Source: Arcticibacter eurypsychrophilus
Lineage (GTDB): Bacteria > Bacteroidota > Bacteroidia > Sphingobacteriales > Sphingobacteriaceae
Assembly: GCF_001730525.1 (NCBI RefSeq)
Contig: NZ_MDFN01000006.1
Span: 90,248-154,247 of the forward strand
Direction: 5' to 3'
DNA length: 64,000 bases
The position numbers and the translations under genes are program-made. Below the pieces are notes generated by a model that was not told the DNA's origin, ran no database searches, and saw only the letters and a list, made by a program, of their open reading frames with translations. This document shows, piece by piece, positions 10,873 through 20,006 of this stretch (position 1 is its first letter; each line of letters opens with the position of its first letter).

Positions 10873-11571
10873 TTAAATAAGGTGCATATGGAATACATCG
10901 GCTATTTTCTCTTTCAGGATATGCTTTACTTCTTCGACAGGTACGGCATGTCCCAATTCGCGGGCAATAGAGGTAACATCTTTGTCGTCAATACCACAGG
11001 GAACTATATTTTTGAAATAATTTAAATCCGTATTAACATTAAATGCAAATCCATGCATGGTTACCCACCTGCTGCACCTGACACCCATGGCACAGATCTT
11101 TCTGGCTTTTTCATTGTCAGGATCAATCCAAACACCTGTATATCCAGGGTACCGGCCTCCTTTTATATTATACTCAGCAAGGGTTAAAATCACGGCTTCT
11201 TCGAGCGTCCGGAGATAAAGATGGATATCCGTAAAGAAATTATCCAGGTCAAGAATGGGGTACCCTACAAGTTGTCCCGGGCCATGATAGGTAATGTCTC
11301 CTCCCCTGTTGATCTTATAATAGGAGGCTTGTTTGTCAATAAGGCCCTGATCATCAAGAAGTAGATTTTCTTGTTTGCCGCTCTTTCCTAAGGTATAGAC
11401 ATGTGGGTGTTCCACAAAAACAAGATAATTTGATGTCGGAAATGTAGTATTATTATCGCGATTTGCTAGTTTGGAAGCAACAATAGCTGAAAAGAGATTT
11501 TCCTGTCTATCCCATGCTTCCTGATAATCTATTAACCCCCAGTCCTGAAAGTTTACATTCTGATTTTTCAT
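10873..11571 (-). CDS. lipB: Octanoyl-[ACP]:protein N-octanoyltransferase (lipoate biosynthesis)
   Basis: 232 residues. It transfers octanoate from acyl carrier protein to lipoyl domains, the first step of de novo lipoate synthesis. Motifs: EHPHVYTLGKSGK, RGGDITYHGPGQLVGYPILDL (91-110), KICAMGVRCSRWVTMHG with the active-site lysine Lys158, and the catalytic Cys192 in IVPCGIDDKDVTS. The N-terminal region is slightly longer than in E. coli LipB, as is common in Bacteroidota. No lipA lies in the window. It is separated by 72 bp from the epimerase gene downstream, which has its own promoter box. Confidence 0.95.
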   Translation of the reverse strand: MKNQNVNFQDWGLIDYQEAWDRQENLFSAIVASKLANRDNNTTFPTSNYLVFVEHPHVYTLGKSGKQENLLLDDQGLIDKQASYYKINRGGDITYHGPGQLVGYPILDLDNFFTDIHLYLRTLEEAVILTLAEYNIKGGRYPGYTGVWIDPDNEKARKICAMGVRCSRWVTMHGFAFNVNTDLNYFKNIVPCGIDDKDVTSIARELGHAVPVEEVKHILKEKIADVFHMHLI

Positions 11572-11695
11572 TAGAATAATTTATTTGTTGATCAAATGAA
11601 GCGACTATTCATTTGGGGGTACTTGTCTTCTTTTTTACGAGAACGGGCATGACCTCCTATCTGCTGATTTTTTTTATTTATTAAATTGGTTTTGC

Positions 11696-12340
11696 CTAGA
11701 GCTTATATCCGGCGGCATAACCGATCATATAGTCATCAAATGCCTCAAAGCAGACCTCTAATTGCTTTTCTTCTTCCACCTCCAAGGTCGTTATAAAACT
11801 ACCTTTAGTCGCATATTGAAAAGGTTTGATGTGAATATGATCTTTGAAAGATACGTTTCCCTGCCCATTCAATTTATATACAGCTTCCTTAGCGCACCAG
11901 CAAATGTATAAATGAGGGATGGTGTGGTTTGGATCAATAAATTCAAGTTCAGTGGGGGACATGAATTTATTTGCCACTCGTATAATTTTACTTTTAACGA
12001 GTTCAATGTCTATGCCTACCGGTTTATCCTTACTAATCATAACTGCGGCATAATCAAAAGAATGGCTGAACGATATATGATGAGGCAAATTAGCCAGGTA
12101 AGGTTTTCCATGTTCGTCTACCCGACAGTCAATATATTCGTCTGTATTCAGCATTTGGCGTAATAATACCCTTGTGCTTAACCAATGGAGATTTCTTTTT
12201 CCATTGTTCAAACCTTCCAAATAGGTACGCTCTGTATCATTCAGCTGTAGTCTGGAGAATAAATCTTCTGCTGTTTCTTCGATTTTCCATACTGCAAAAC
12301 ATGTTTTGGCATCAATTTCCTTTTGATAAGCTAACCCCAT
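11696..12340 (-). CDS. 4'-phosphopantetheinyl transferase, Sfp-like
   Basis: 214 residues. It moves the phosphopantetheine arm of CoA onto a serine of a carrier protein. The two signature motifs are intact: VGIDIE with metal ligands Asp111 and Glu113, and WCAKEAVYKL (Trp148 to Leu157) with Glu152 and Lys151. The N-terminal half is variable, as usual, but keeps KPYLANLPHHISFSHS. The Sfp-type length (over 200) separates it from the short AcpS type. No carrier protein, PKS or NRPS gene is nearby, so the target (fatty-acid ACP or a secondary carrier) cannot be read from context. Confidence 0.92.
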   Translation of the reverse strand: MGLAYQKEIDAKTCFAVWKIEETAEDLFSRLQLNDTERTYLEGLNNGKRNLHWLSTRVLLRQMLNTDEYIDCRVDEHGKPYLANLPHHISFSHSFDYAAVMISKDKPVGIDIELVKSKIIRVANKFMSPTELEFIDPNHTIPHLYICWCAKEAVYKLNGQGNVSFKDHIHIKPFQYATKGSFITTLEVEEEKQLEVCFEAFDDYMIGYAAGYKL

Positions 12341-12472
12341 TATTTGATTCTATTTGCGTTTGTTGAAAACAATACAATATTAAGATAATCAGCCTCAATA
12401 ATGATATGACAAGTATTAAAATTACTGTAAATTCTAAATTATACCTAATTTCGGCCCAAAGTATTCAGCATT

Positions 12473-13009
12473 ATGATCCTATCCGATAAGCGAATTTTAG
12501 AAGAAATAGAAAAGGGAACCATCATTATTGAGCCCTTTGAAAGAGATTGTTTAGGTACAAATTCATATGATGTTCATTTAGGCAAGTATTTAGCTACCTA
12601 CAATAATCGGGTCCTTGATGCACGTGAGCATAATGAGATCACTCATTTTGAAATTCCCAGAGATGGCTTTATTCTGCAAACAGATACATTATATCTTGGA
12701 GTTACATTAGAATATACGGAGACGCATCAGCATGTTCCTTTTTTAGAAGGGAAATCGAGTACAGGGCGACTTGGGATAGATATTCATGCTACCGCAGGAA
12801 AGGGAGACGTTGGCTTTTGCAATACCTGGACTCTAGAAATATCGGTTACACAACCCGTAAAAATATACCCGGGGATGCCTATTGGCCAGTTGATTTATTT
12901 TGTAGTGGAGGGAGAAATTGAGACCCTGTATAACTCGAAAGGAGACGCTAAATATAGTCGTAAAACCACCCGTCCGGTTGAGAGTATGATGTGGAAAAAT
13001 ACATTTTAA
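12473..13009 (+). CDS. dcd: dCTP deaminase
   Basis: 178 residues. It converts dCTP to dUTP, feeding dTMP synthesis. Recognisable segments are MILSDKRILEEIEKG, the GTNSYDVHLG strand, the nucleotide-binding FLEGKSSTGRLGI (Ser95, Ser96, Arg99) and the catalytic Glu122 in NTWTLEISV. It ends with the KYSRKTTRP phosphate-binding tail, so it is complete although slightly shorter than E. coli Dcd (193). It is divergent from the phosphopantetheinyl transferase gene with 132 bp between. Confidence 0.94.
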   Translation: MILSDKRILEEIEKGTIIIEPFERDCLGTNSYDVHLGKYLATYNNRVLDAREHNEITHFEIPRDGFILQTDTLYLGVTLEYTETHQHVPFLEGKSSTGRLGIDIHATAGKGDVGFCNTWTLEISVTQPVKIYPGMPIGQLIYFVVEGEIETLYNSKGDAKYSRKTTRPVESMMWKNTF

Positions 13010-13076
13010 TTTTCAATGTTTCACTTATAAGGCGCTTTTTATTAGTAAATTAGTATTCCCTTATGAACTTGTACTA

Positions 13077-15773
13077 ATGAGACGTTTTCACTTCCTTATC
13101 CTTGCTGTTTTTATTTGCTCTGCTTATAGTTTTAGCATTAAAACTGATGATGATCCGCTGAATAAAATCATTGCAAAAATTGATAAAATCTTAAATGATC
13201 ATCCCCAGGAGAAGGTACATATTCATACCGACAAACCGTATTATGTGGCCGGGGATACCATCTGGTTTAAGGCTTATATTGTTAATGCCAGACAGAACAG
13301 ATTATCAGCACTTAGTCAAATCCTCTATGTTGATCTCATAAATGAAAAAGATTCATTAGAAAAAGCACTTCGTTTACCGGTTGTGTCCGGATTGGCCTTA
13401 GGAGAGTTCACCTTATTAGATTCATTGCCAGAGGGCAACTACAGGTTAAGAGCCTATACGAACTGGATGCGTAATTTTGGAGAAGAGTATTATTTTGATA
13501 AAATAATACGGGTTGGAAGCTCCTACACCAATCAGGTATTCAGCACGGTTAGCTATACCTATTCTACTGTGGGAACCAATGAAGAGGTCAGCGCAAATAT
13601 TGTCTATACGGATAACCAGGGACAAGCTATCTCTGGGAAAGAAGTAAGATATATGGTGGAGCTGGATAACCGCAACGTGGCGCGAGGCAAGGGGACAACA
13701 GACCGTGAAGGTAAATTAGTTGTCAAGTTCAGCAACAAGCAACCCTTCCTTCTGAAAGCGGGTAAAATTACGACTACGCTTGAACTGGCAAATAACCGCT
13801 TTAAGATAAAAACATTCGTCATTAAATCAACTAATGCACAGGTTGATGTTCAGTTTTTCCCTGAGGGGGGGCAGCTCATAAATGGCATTCGGGGGCGAGT
13901 GGCATTTAAGGCCGTTGGATCTGATGGATTGAGCCGGCCACTTTCGGGCACGATAACGGATAATGAAAATAAAGTTATAACAAATTTCAAATCGCCGCAT
14001 GCAGGTATGGGAGCATTTCTTTTTACTCCGAATGCGGGAAAAACATATACGGCCAAGGTTACTTTTGAGGACGGTTCACAAAAAAGTTTTGTACTCCCTG
14101 CTGCAATTTCATCCGGATATTCCTTAATTGTAAACAATTCTGACGAAGAAGAAATAAATATCCGGATATCCTCAAGTCCTGATCTTATCGGTTCCGGATC
14201 AGTTACCCTTATTGCTCAGGCGAATGAAGAGGTCCTGTTTGTAGGCAGAAACACTTTGAATAAATCGACTATCGCAGCCAGTATTCCTAAAAATAGGTTT
14301 CCTACTGGAATTGTGCGATTAACTGTATTCTCCGCTGCTTATGTACCTGTTGCTGAGCGCCTGCTGTTTGTAAGACATGCACCTGCACTAAAAATGGATA
14401 TCGTAAATAATAAGACAAGTTATACGCAAAGGGAAAAAGTAAATATGTCTATCTCTGTGAAAGACACTTTGGACAAACCTGTTCAGGGTGTATTTTCTGT
14501 GGCAGTAGTTAATGAAACAAAGGTTCCATCGAAAGAAGAAGATGAGACTACCATCCTATCTAATTTATTGTTGTCGTCTGATTTGAAAGGTTACATTGAA
14601 AAACCCAATTATTATTTTACAGATTTAACTGACACAAAAGATCAGGAGCTGGATATCCTGATGATGACTCAGGGCTGGAGCCGATTTACGTGGCAAAACA
14701 CAATGAATGGAACCTTTCCGCCGATTACATTTAAACCGGAGAAAAGCATATCCATTAGTGGGACAGTTACAAATTATGGCAAAAAGCCTGTGGAAGGTAG
14801 TAAAGTATTGATCCTTGCCTCAAATGGGAGTGGTATAATATTGGACACCGTTACCGGAGCAGACGGAAGATTTAATTTTGATAACCTGCAGTTTAATGAC
14901 AGCACCCGTTTTGTTGTTCAGGCTAGAACCTCAAAAAACAAAAAGAATGTAGATATTGAGATAGATCGCGTTCCTGGTCAATTGGTCACAAAAAGCAAAA
15001 ATAGTCCCGATGTGGAAATCAATATAAATGCAACCCTACTTTCTTATCTAAAAGTTCGTCGCGCTGAGTCTGATGAATTGCGAAAAAGAGGTTTGCTCCG
15101 GAGGAAAATTTTACTTGACGAGGTGATTGTATCGGAAAAAAAAGCGCGTGTAAAGAATTCAAGTAATCTAAATGGCGCAGGAAATGCGGATGCAGTTATT
15201 CTCGCTGACCACTTACAAAATTGCGTTTCGCTAGACCAATGTCTCCAGGGATTAGTCGCTGGTGTAATTATTCAAGGAGGAATCGCTTATTCAACAAGGA
15301 GCATGGGAACACCTATGCAGCTCATTCTAGATGGAATGTACGTAGAGCCGGATTTTCTTACTTCGTTAAACCCGCAAGATATAGAATCGATTGAGGTACT
15401 GAGAACAATTGGCAATACCGCTATTTATGGCACGCGTGGTGGCGGTGGAGTATTAGTGATTAATACCAAACGAGGAGATTCGAATTATTCATACCGTAGT
15501 TTTGCTCCTGGTATCATTACCTATAATCCGCAAGGATATTCTATTGGGCGCCAATTTTACTCACCAAATTATGCAAATCCTAAAATCAATACTACAATTC
15601 CTGATTTAAGATCCACTATTTTATGGGTTCCAAATATCATTACTGATTCATTAGGAAAGGCAACGATCAATTATTTTACTGCTGATGATCCTGGAGAATA
15701 TAAAGTTACGGTAGAGGGAATGGATACCAATGGTGGTCTACTACGCCAAATTTACAGGTTCATTGTGAAGTAG
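13077..15773 (+). CDS. Secreted MG2 / TonB-plug domain protein without a beta-barrel
   Basis: 898 residues with a signal peptide (about 1-20). Order: an MG2-type macroglobulin domain (EKVHIHTDKPYYVAGDTIWFK begins near residue 44), more beta-sandwich repeats, a carboxypeptidase-regulatory-like domain (about 560-640, SGTVTNYGKKPVEGSKV), a TonB plug-like domain (about 680-800; MQLILDGMYVEPDFLTSLNP, IESIEVLRTIGNTAIYGTRGGGG), then a final A2M-like strand set. There is no outer-membrane barrel after the plug, so it cannot be a receptor by itself. It may be a periplasmic or surface scaffold that interacts with TonB-dependent machinery. This family is expanded in Sphingobacteria, but I know no proven role. 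It appears monocistronic. Confidence 0.85.
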   Translation: MRRFHFLILAVFICSAYSFSIKTDDDPLNKIIAKIDKILNDHPQEKVHIHTDKPYYVAGDTIWFKAYIVNARQNRLSALSQILYVDLINEKDSLEKALRLPVVSGLALGEFTLLDSLPEGNYRLRAYTNWMRNFGEEYYFDKIIRVGSSYTNQVFSTVSYTYSTVGTNEEVSANIVYTDNQGQAISGKEVRYMVELDNRNVARGKGTTDREGKLVVKFSNKQPFLLKAGKITTTLELANNRFKIKTFVIKSTNAQVDVQFFPEGGQLINGIRGRVAFKAVGSDGLSRPLSGTITDNENKVITNFKSPHAGMGAFLFTPNAGKTYTAKVTFEDGSQKSFVLPAAISSGYSLIVNNSDEEEINIRISSSPDLIGSGSVTLIAQANEEVLFVGRNTLNKSTIAASIPKNRFPTGIVRLTVFSAAYVPVAERLLFVRHAPALKMDIVNNKTSYTQREKVNMSISVKDTLDKPVQGVFSVAVVNETKVPSKEEDETTILSNLLLSSDLKGYIEKPNYYFTDLTDTKDQELDILMMTQGWSRFTWQNTMNGTFPPITFKPEKSISISGTVTNYGKKPVEGSKVLILASNGSGIILDTVTGADGRFNFDNLQFNDSTRFVVQARTSKNKKNVDIEIDRVPGQLVTKSKNSPDVEININATLLSYLKVRRAESDELRKRGLLRRKILLDEVIVSEKKARVKNSSNLNGAGNADAVILADHLQNCVSLDQCLQGLVAGVIIQGGIAYSTRSMGTPMQLILDGMYVEPDFLTSLNPQDIESIEVLRTIGNTAIYGTRGGGGVLVINTKRGDSNYSYRSFAPGIITYNPQGYSIGRQFYSPNYANPKINTTIPDLRSTILWVPNIITDSLGKATINYFTADDPGEYKVTVEGMDTNGGLLRQIYRFIVK

Positions 15774-15845
15774 GGTTTAGTATTCCCATCTATTTAAACA
15801 TATTGTATTTCCCAAAACAGGGTAAATTATTTAAATTTGTCTTCT

Positions 15846-16142
15846 ATGAAAATTCATTTTGCAGGAACAGAAACTGAAACTGAGACATTTTCTCTTGAAG
15901 AAGTTTTATCTAGTTTGAAAATAAGTAATAAGCTCATCTTATGGAATGACGAAGTCAATACTTTTGAACATGTAATTTATTGCCTGGTTAAATATCTGGA
16001 TTATTCAGAAAATCAGGCTGAAAGGATTGCGCAGACTGTACATACTAAGGGTAAGTGCGCTATTCTTGAAGGTTCCTTTACAGAAGTGGAAGTTTACCGT
16101 AAAATCCTTCAACAACAAGGCTTAACAGTGAGCATCGAGTAA
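15846..16142 (+). CDS. clpS: ATP-dependent Clp protease adaptor ClpS
   Basis: 98 residues from the ATG at 15846. It delivers N-degron substrates to ClpAP/ClpCP. The core LILWNDEVNTFEHVIYCLVKYL matches the ClpS substrate-pocket motif (W/Y-N-D-D-x-x-T with the following helix), and KGKCAILEGSFTEVEVYRKIL matches the Clp-binding face. An upstream in-frame TTG at 15837 is the last bases of a TAAATTTG promoter-like box (15832-15839), so I prefer the ATG; the transcript may then have almost no leader. The N-terminal extension GTETETETF is short and acidic. Confidence 0.9.
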   Translation: MKIHFAGTETETETFSLEEVLSSLKISNKLILWNDEVNTFEHVIYCLVKYLDYSENQAERIAQTVHTKGKCAILEGSFTEVEVYRKILQQQGLTVSIE

Positions 16143-16188
16143 TAAAATAGTTACTATAAACTATTACTAAAATAATCACCTTCCTTTG

Positions 16189-16208
16189 CCAATTCTGTTA
16201 AGAATTGG
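16189..16208 (+). promoter_or_regulatory. Perfect 8-bp hairpin or operator in the leader of the TonB-dependent receptor gene
   Basis: CCAATTCT-GTTA-AGAATTGG, 15 bp before the ATG at 16224, right after a TTCCTTTG near-match to the -7 consensus. It could be a leader hairpin or a repressor site; there is no T-run, so it is not a terminator. Confidence 0.5.
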
Positions 16209-16223
16209 AACCAGGTAATTATT

Positions 16224-18689
16224 ATGAAATCATTTAGTATTTTAATTTTTCTATTATCCTTTATCAACTCCCTTTTTGCTCAAACTGGAAATCCGGGGAT
16301 CATTAATGGGAAAATAACAGATGGATCAACTAATAAACCTGTTGAATTTGCTTCAATAGCTGTTGTAGACACAGTAACTGGAAAAACAACTAAAACCGCA
16401 CAAAGTACATTAAATGGTACATTTTCATTTAAAAATCTTCCCGTAGGGTCCTACACATTAAAAATCTCTTATATCGGATACCAACCCTTTTCAAGAACTG
16501 GATTCATTATTTCTAATCAATCCTCAACTCTGGATGCAGGTACAATAAAACTTGTACAGGGCAAGTCAAACGTGCTTAAGGAAGTAGTTGTTCAGGCACA
16601 AAAAAGCACTATACAGCTTGGTGTAGACCGAAAAGTGTTCAATGTAGAACAAAATTTAGTAAGTGCGGGAGGATCTGCAACTGATATTCTGGCAAATGTA
16701 CCTACGCTTTCTGTGGACATTGATGGCAACGTAAACTTGCGTGGGAGCAGCAATGTTCGGATTTTAATTGATGGACGCCCATCAGCAATTGGGGGTGGCG
16801 ATATGGCATCCCTCTTGCAATCTTTGCCGGCTAGCTCGATTGAAACCATTGAACTGATTACTAACCCTTCCTCTAAATATGATCCTGAAGGACAGACTGG
16901 AATTATTAATATTGTACTTAAAAAGAATCAGCGAATAGGATTCAATGGAGGGGTTTCTTTATCAGCAGGAACATTGGATAATTACAATGCAAATACAAAT
17001 TTAAGTTACCGGGATGGAAAGGTAAATTTATATGGTAACTACAGCTATCGCTATTCGAATAGAAAAGGTAGCGGGTTTAGTAATACAAATTTCCTGGACA
17101 ACAACAGCATCCTGAACAATTCTACTGTTTCCAAAAGACATAATGAAGGTAATAATGCGAAAGTAGGGCTTGAATATTATTTAAACAGCAAAACTACGAT
17201 TGGCGTTTCTGGCAATATCAATATCAGATCAGGTGACGATACGGAAGATATAAATTATTTATACCAGAATTATTCAACTGAACTGAATGGTACTAGCTTA
17301 AGAAAATCTACAGAAAAGGAAGATAATAAGGGTTACGACCTTAATTTCGATCTCATTAGAAAATTTAAACGTACGGGCGAAGAATTATCTGCAAATTTTT
17401 CATACGGAAGTAACAAGGAAGATGAGAATCAATACTTCAATCAGGATTTTTACACTGTTGGTGGCGCTTTAAAGGATACGCTTGACCGCAGGAAGGCTAT
17501 GAACAGCCAAAACCGTGATAATTATAATATCCAACTGGATTACACCATACCTGTTAATGCTAAACAAAAATTCGAAACCGGTTATCGTGGAAGTATAGCA
17601 AATAGTGATGAGTCGCAGGTATCGGATCTATATAACAGAGTGAGTCAAACTTATGTGCGGGATAATTATTTAACGAATGACTTTGATCTGGAAGATCAGG
17701 TTCATGCTGTTTATATAAATTATCAAAATCAGATTACCGATAAGTTTGGCTTTCAATTTGGATTAAGGGCAGAACAAGCGAATTTAAACACCATATATTC
17801 TAGTCTTGATCCGATTACTCTGGCTCCATTAAAAACAGAAGGCAAATTAGATTATTTCAGAGTGTATCCCAGCGTTTTCCTTACACAGAAACTAAAGAAT
17901 GATAATCAACTTCAATTGAGTTATACCCGCCGCGTAAATCGTCCAAGGGGTTGGCAGGTTAATCCGTTCAGGGACATTTCTGACCCTAACAATATCAGGG
18001 TAGGTAATCCTAATTTAAAACCTGAAGACATCCATTCTTTTGAATTAAGTCATATGAAGTACTGGAAAGCTATTACTTTCACTTCATCTCTGTATTTCAG
18101 GCAAGTTAATGATGTTGTAGAAGGAATTCAGCAAAGACTAGACAGCACCACCACCTTAACACAGTTTACAAACCTGACCCGTAACCAGGCATCAGGATTA
18201 GAGCTTATTTCGAAAGCCACTTTATTTAAAGGGTTTGATCTTACCGGCAATGCCAACTTATTTTATAACCATTTTTCGGGTAGTGAAGAATACGGTCTGG
18301 ATGGAAACAGCGGATACAACTGGACAGGAAAACTAATCGTGAATGCTCAAATCGTAACTAACCTTTCTGCGCAGATAAATATGGAATACATGGCTAGAAG
18401 AGTAACAGCACAAGGAAGAGGAAGGGAAATGTTTGGAACTGATGCTGCGCTAAAACTTGATGTGTTGAAGAAAAAAGGGAGTCTTTCATTTAACATGAGA
18501 GATGTATTTAACTCAAGAAGATGGGGCATGATAACAGAAACAGCCCAATTTAACAGAGAATTCAGGAGGAGGATGCAAGGGAGGATGAGTACTTTAACAT
18601 TCAGTTACCGGTTTGGTAATACGGATAATCAGCAAAAGAACAAGAAAAGAGACGATCAGCACAATGATTCGCCAGTTGAAGAGTATTAG
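16224..18689 (+). CDS. TonB-dependent outer-membrane beta-barrel protein
   Basis: 821 residues with signal peptide MKSFSILIFLLSFINSLFAQ. Residues about 25-110 are a carboxypeptidase-regulatory-like domain (INGKITDGSTNKPVEFASIAV). A plug domain follows (about 125-235; ILANVPTLSVDIDGNVNLRGSSNVRI..., LIDGRPSAI, IETIELITNPSSKYDPEGQTGIINI). The rest is a long barrel ending in STLTFSYRFGNT plus a charged tail. It belongs to the 'outer membrane beta-barrel family' group rather than SusC: it is shorter and has no SusD partner. The substrate is unknown. It sits upstream of the fucose-type operon, but a separate promoter box at 18703 suggests independent transcription. Confidence 0.88.
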   Translation: MKSFSILIFLLSFINSLFAQTGNPGIINGKITDGSTNKPVEFASIAVVDTVTGKTTKTAQSTLNGTFSFKNLPVGSYTLKISYIGYQPFSRTGFIISNQSSTLDAGTIKLVQGKSNVLKEVVVQAQKSTIQLGVDRKVFNVEQNLVSAGGSATDILANVPTLSVDIDGNVNLRGSSNVRILIDGRPSAIGGGDMASLLQSLPASSIETIELITNPSSKYDPEGQTGIINIVLKKNQRIGFNGGVSLSAGTLDNYNANTNLSYRDGKVNLYGNYSYRYSNRKGSGFSNTNFLDNNSILNNSTVSKRHNEGNNAKVGLEYYLNSKTTIGVSGNINIRSGDDTEDINYLYQNYSTELNGTSLRKSTEKEDNKGYDLNFDLIRKFKRTGEELSANFSYGSNKEDENQYFNQDFYTVGGALKDTLDRRKAMNSQNRDNYNIQLDYTIPVNAKQKFETGYRGSIANSDESQVSDLYNRVSQTYVRDNYLTNDFDLEDQVHAVYINYQNQITDKFGFQFGLRAEQANLNTIYSSLDPITLAPLKTEGKLDYFRVYPSVFLTQKLKNDNQLQLSYTRRVNRPRGWQVNPFRDISDPNNIRVGNPNLKPEDIHSFELSHMKYWKAITFTSSLYFRQVNDVVEGIQQRLDSTTTLTQFTNLTRNQASGLELISKATLFKGFDLTGNANLFYNHFSGSEEYGLDGNSGYNWTGKLIVNAQIVTNLSAQINMEYMARRVTAQGRGREMFGTDAALKLDVLKKKGSLSFNMRDVFNSRRWGMITETAQFNREFRRRMQGRMSTLTFSYRFGNTDNQQKNKKRDDQHNDSPVEEY

Positions 18690-18702
18690 AGAGTTTATTG
18701 CA

Positions 18703-18710
18703 TACATTTG
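18703..18710 (+). promoter_or_regulatory. Candidate -7 box (TACATTTG) for the fucP operon
   Basis: A perfect TAnnTTTG match, 32 bp before the permease ATG and identical to the box before miaB. A possible -33 TTG is at 18676-18678, spacing 24, slightly long. Confidence 0.5.
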
Positions 18711-18742
18711 ACGCCATTATTATCTCTCTTAATAAATCATAA

Positions 18743-20005
18743 ATGTCTAAGAAAAACCGATACCTTTTACCAATAATGCTTGTGACCTCATTATTTTTTT
18801 TATGGGCATTACTTCATAACATAAATCCAATACTAATACCACACTTAAGAAAAGCACTTCAACTTGATGACATTCAATCATCTTATATCGACATAGCAGT
18901 AGCTGTGGCTTATTTTGCAATTGCCATACCTGCTGGATTGTTTATGCACAAGTTCGGTTATAAAAAGGGAATCATATTAGGACTTGTACTTTATGCCTTG
19001 GGTGCTTTGCTGGTCATTCCGGCAGCAGCTTCCAGAGATTATACTTATTTTCTTCTCGCTTTTTTCATCATTGCTAGTGGTGCAACATTCCTTGAAACAG
19101 TCGCTAATCCTTATATAGCTGTTTTAGGAGATAAAGACACCTCAGAACAACGCCTTAACTTAGCACAATCGTTTAATGGTGTAGGAGCGTTTTTAGCACC
19201 AATTATTGGCGGACAGTTTATCTTATCAGGTATAGAACATAGTCCTGAAGAGCTTAAATCCATGACGGCTATACAATTGAATCAATACTTGCAATCAGAA
19301 GCAGATACGGTTAAAATGCCCTACATTGTTATTGCTGTAGCTGTTTTTCTATTGATTTTGCTATTTCTTGCCGTGAAATTGCCAGAAGTAAAGGCCGATG
19401 ATAGCGAACTGCACGGTGCTCCATCAAGTTTTTCAGCAAAAGTATTAAGACATCCACATCTGTCCTGGGCTGTAGTAGCTCAACTATTTTATGTAGGTGG
19501 ACAGGTTGGTATTACCAGTTTTTTTATTCGATACGCCCGCTATGTTGCTGACATGAATGAGAAAGATGCTGCATTTTATTTAGGATCCATAGCAATGGTT
19601 GGGTTTATGCTTGGTCGTTTCATTGGAACCTTCTTAATGCGCTATATTAAACCAGCCAGTTTATTGAGCATTTATGCATCAATAAGCATCGTGTTAGTTA
19701 TTATCGCGGTTACATTTGATGGTAACGTTGCCCTTTATGCTTTAATGGCTGTTCCATTTTTCATGTCTATTATGTTTCCTACCATTTTTGCCCTTGGAAT
19801 TAAGGGCTTAGGTGAAGAGACTAAAATTGCATCCTCATTTCTTGTCATGGCTATTATAGGCGGCGCAATTATTCCAACCGTAATGGGATTTATTTCTGTC
19901 TTTTCAGGAAGCATTCAGTTGGCTTATATTGTACCACTTGTCAGCTTTCTAGTCATTCTTTTTTACGGTTTAAAAGGGCATAAAATTTCTGCAGAAATAA
20001 AATAA
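18743..20005 (+). CDS. fucP: FucP-type sugar:H+ symporter (MFS)
   Basis: 420 residues, 12 predicted membrane helices, Major Facilitator Superfamily, fucose/glucose-galactose permease group. SLFFLWALLHNINPILIPHL aligns with the first helix of E. coli FucP, and FLETVANPYIAVLG carries the conserved Glu118 (E. coli Glu135). The E. coli proton-coupling residue Asp46 corresponds to Pro29 here, so either the coupling or the sugar differs; this substitution seems usual for the Bacteroidota branch. L-fucose is suggested by the fuconolactonase-like gene that starts 1 bp after its stop codon, but glucose or galactose cannot be excluded from sequence alone. Confidence 0.82.
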   Translation: MSKKNRYLLPIMLVTSLFFLWALLHNINPILIPHLRKALQLDDIQSSYIDIAVAVAYFAIAIPAGLFMHKFGYKKGIILGLVLYALGALLVIPAAASRDYTYFLLAFFIIASGATFLETVANPYIAVLGDKDTSEQRLNLAQSFNGVGAFLAPIIGGQFILSGIEHSPEELKSMTAIQLNQYLQSEADTVKMPYIVIAVAVFLLILLFLAVKLPEVKADDSELHGAPSSFSAKVLRHPHLSWAVVAQLFYVGGQVGITSFFIRYARYVADMNEKDAAFYLGSIAMVGFMLGRFIGTFLMRYIKPASLLSIYASISIVLVIIAVTFDGNVALYALMAVPFFMSIMFPTIFALGIKGLGEETKIASSFLVMAIIGGAIIPTVMGFISVFSGSIQLAYIVPLVSFLVILFYGLKGHKISAEIK

Positions 20006-20006
20006 C

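Noticed and set aside
15837..15845. TTG start giving ClpS three extra residues
   Set aside because: The TTG is inside a promoter-like TAAATTTG box and an ATG follows nine bases later.
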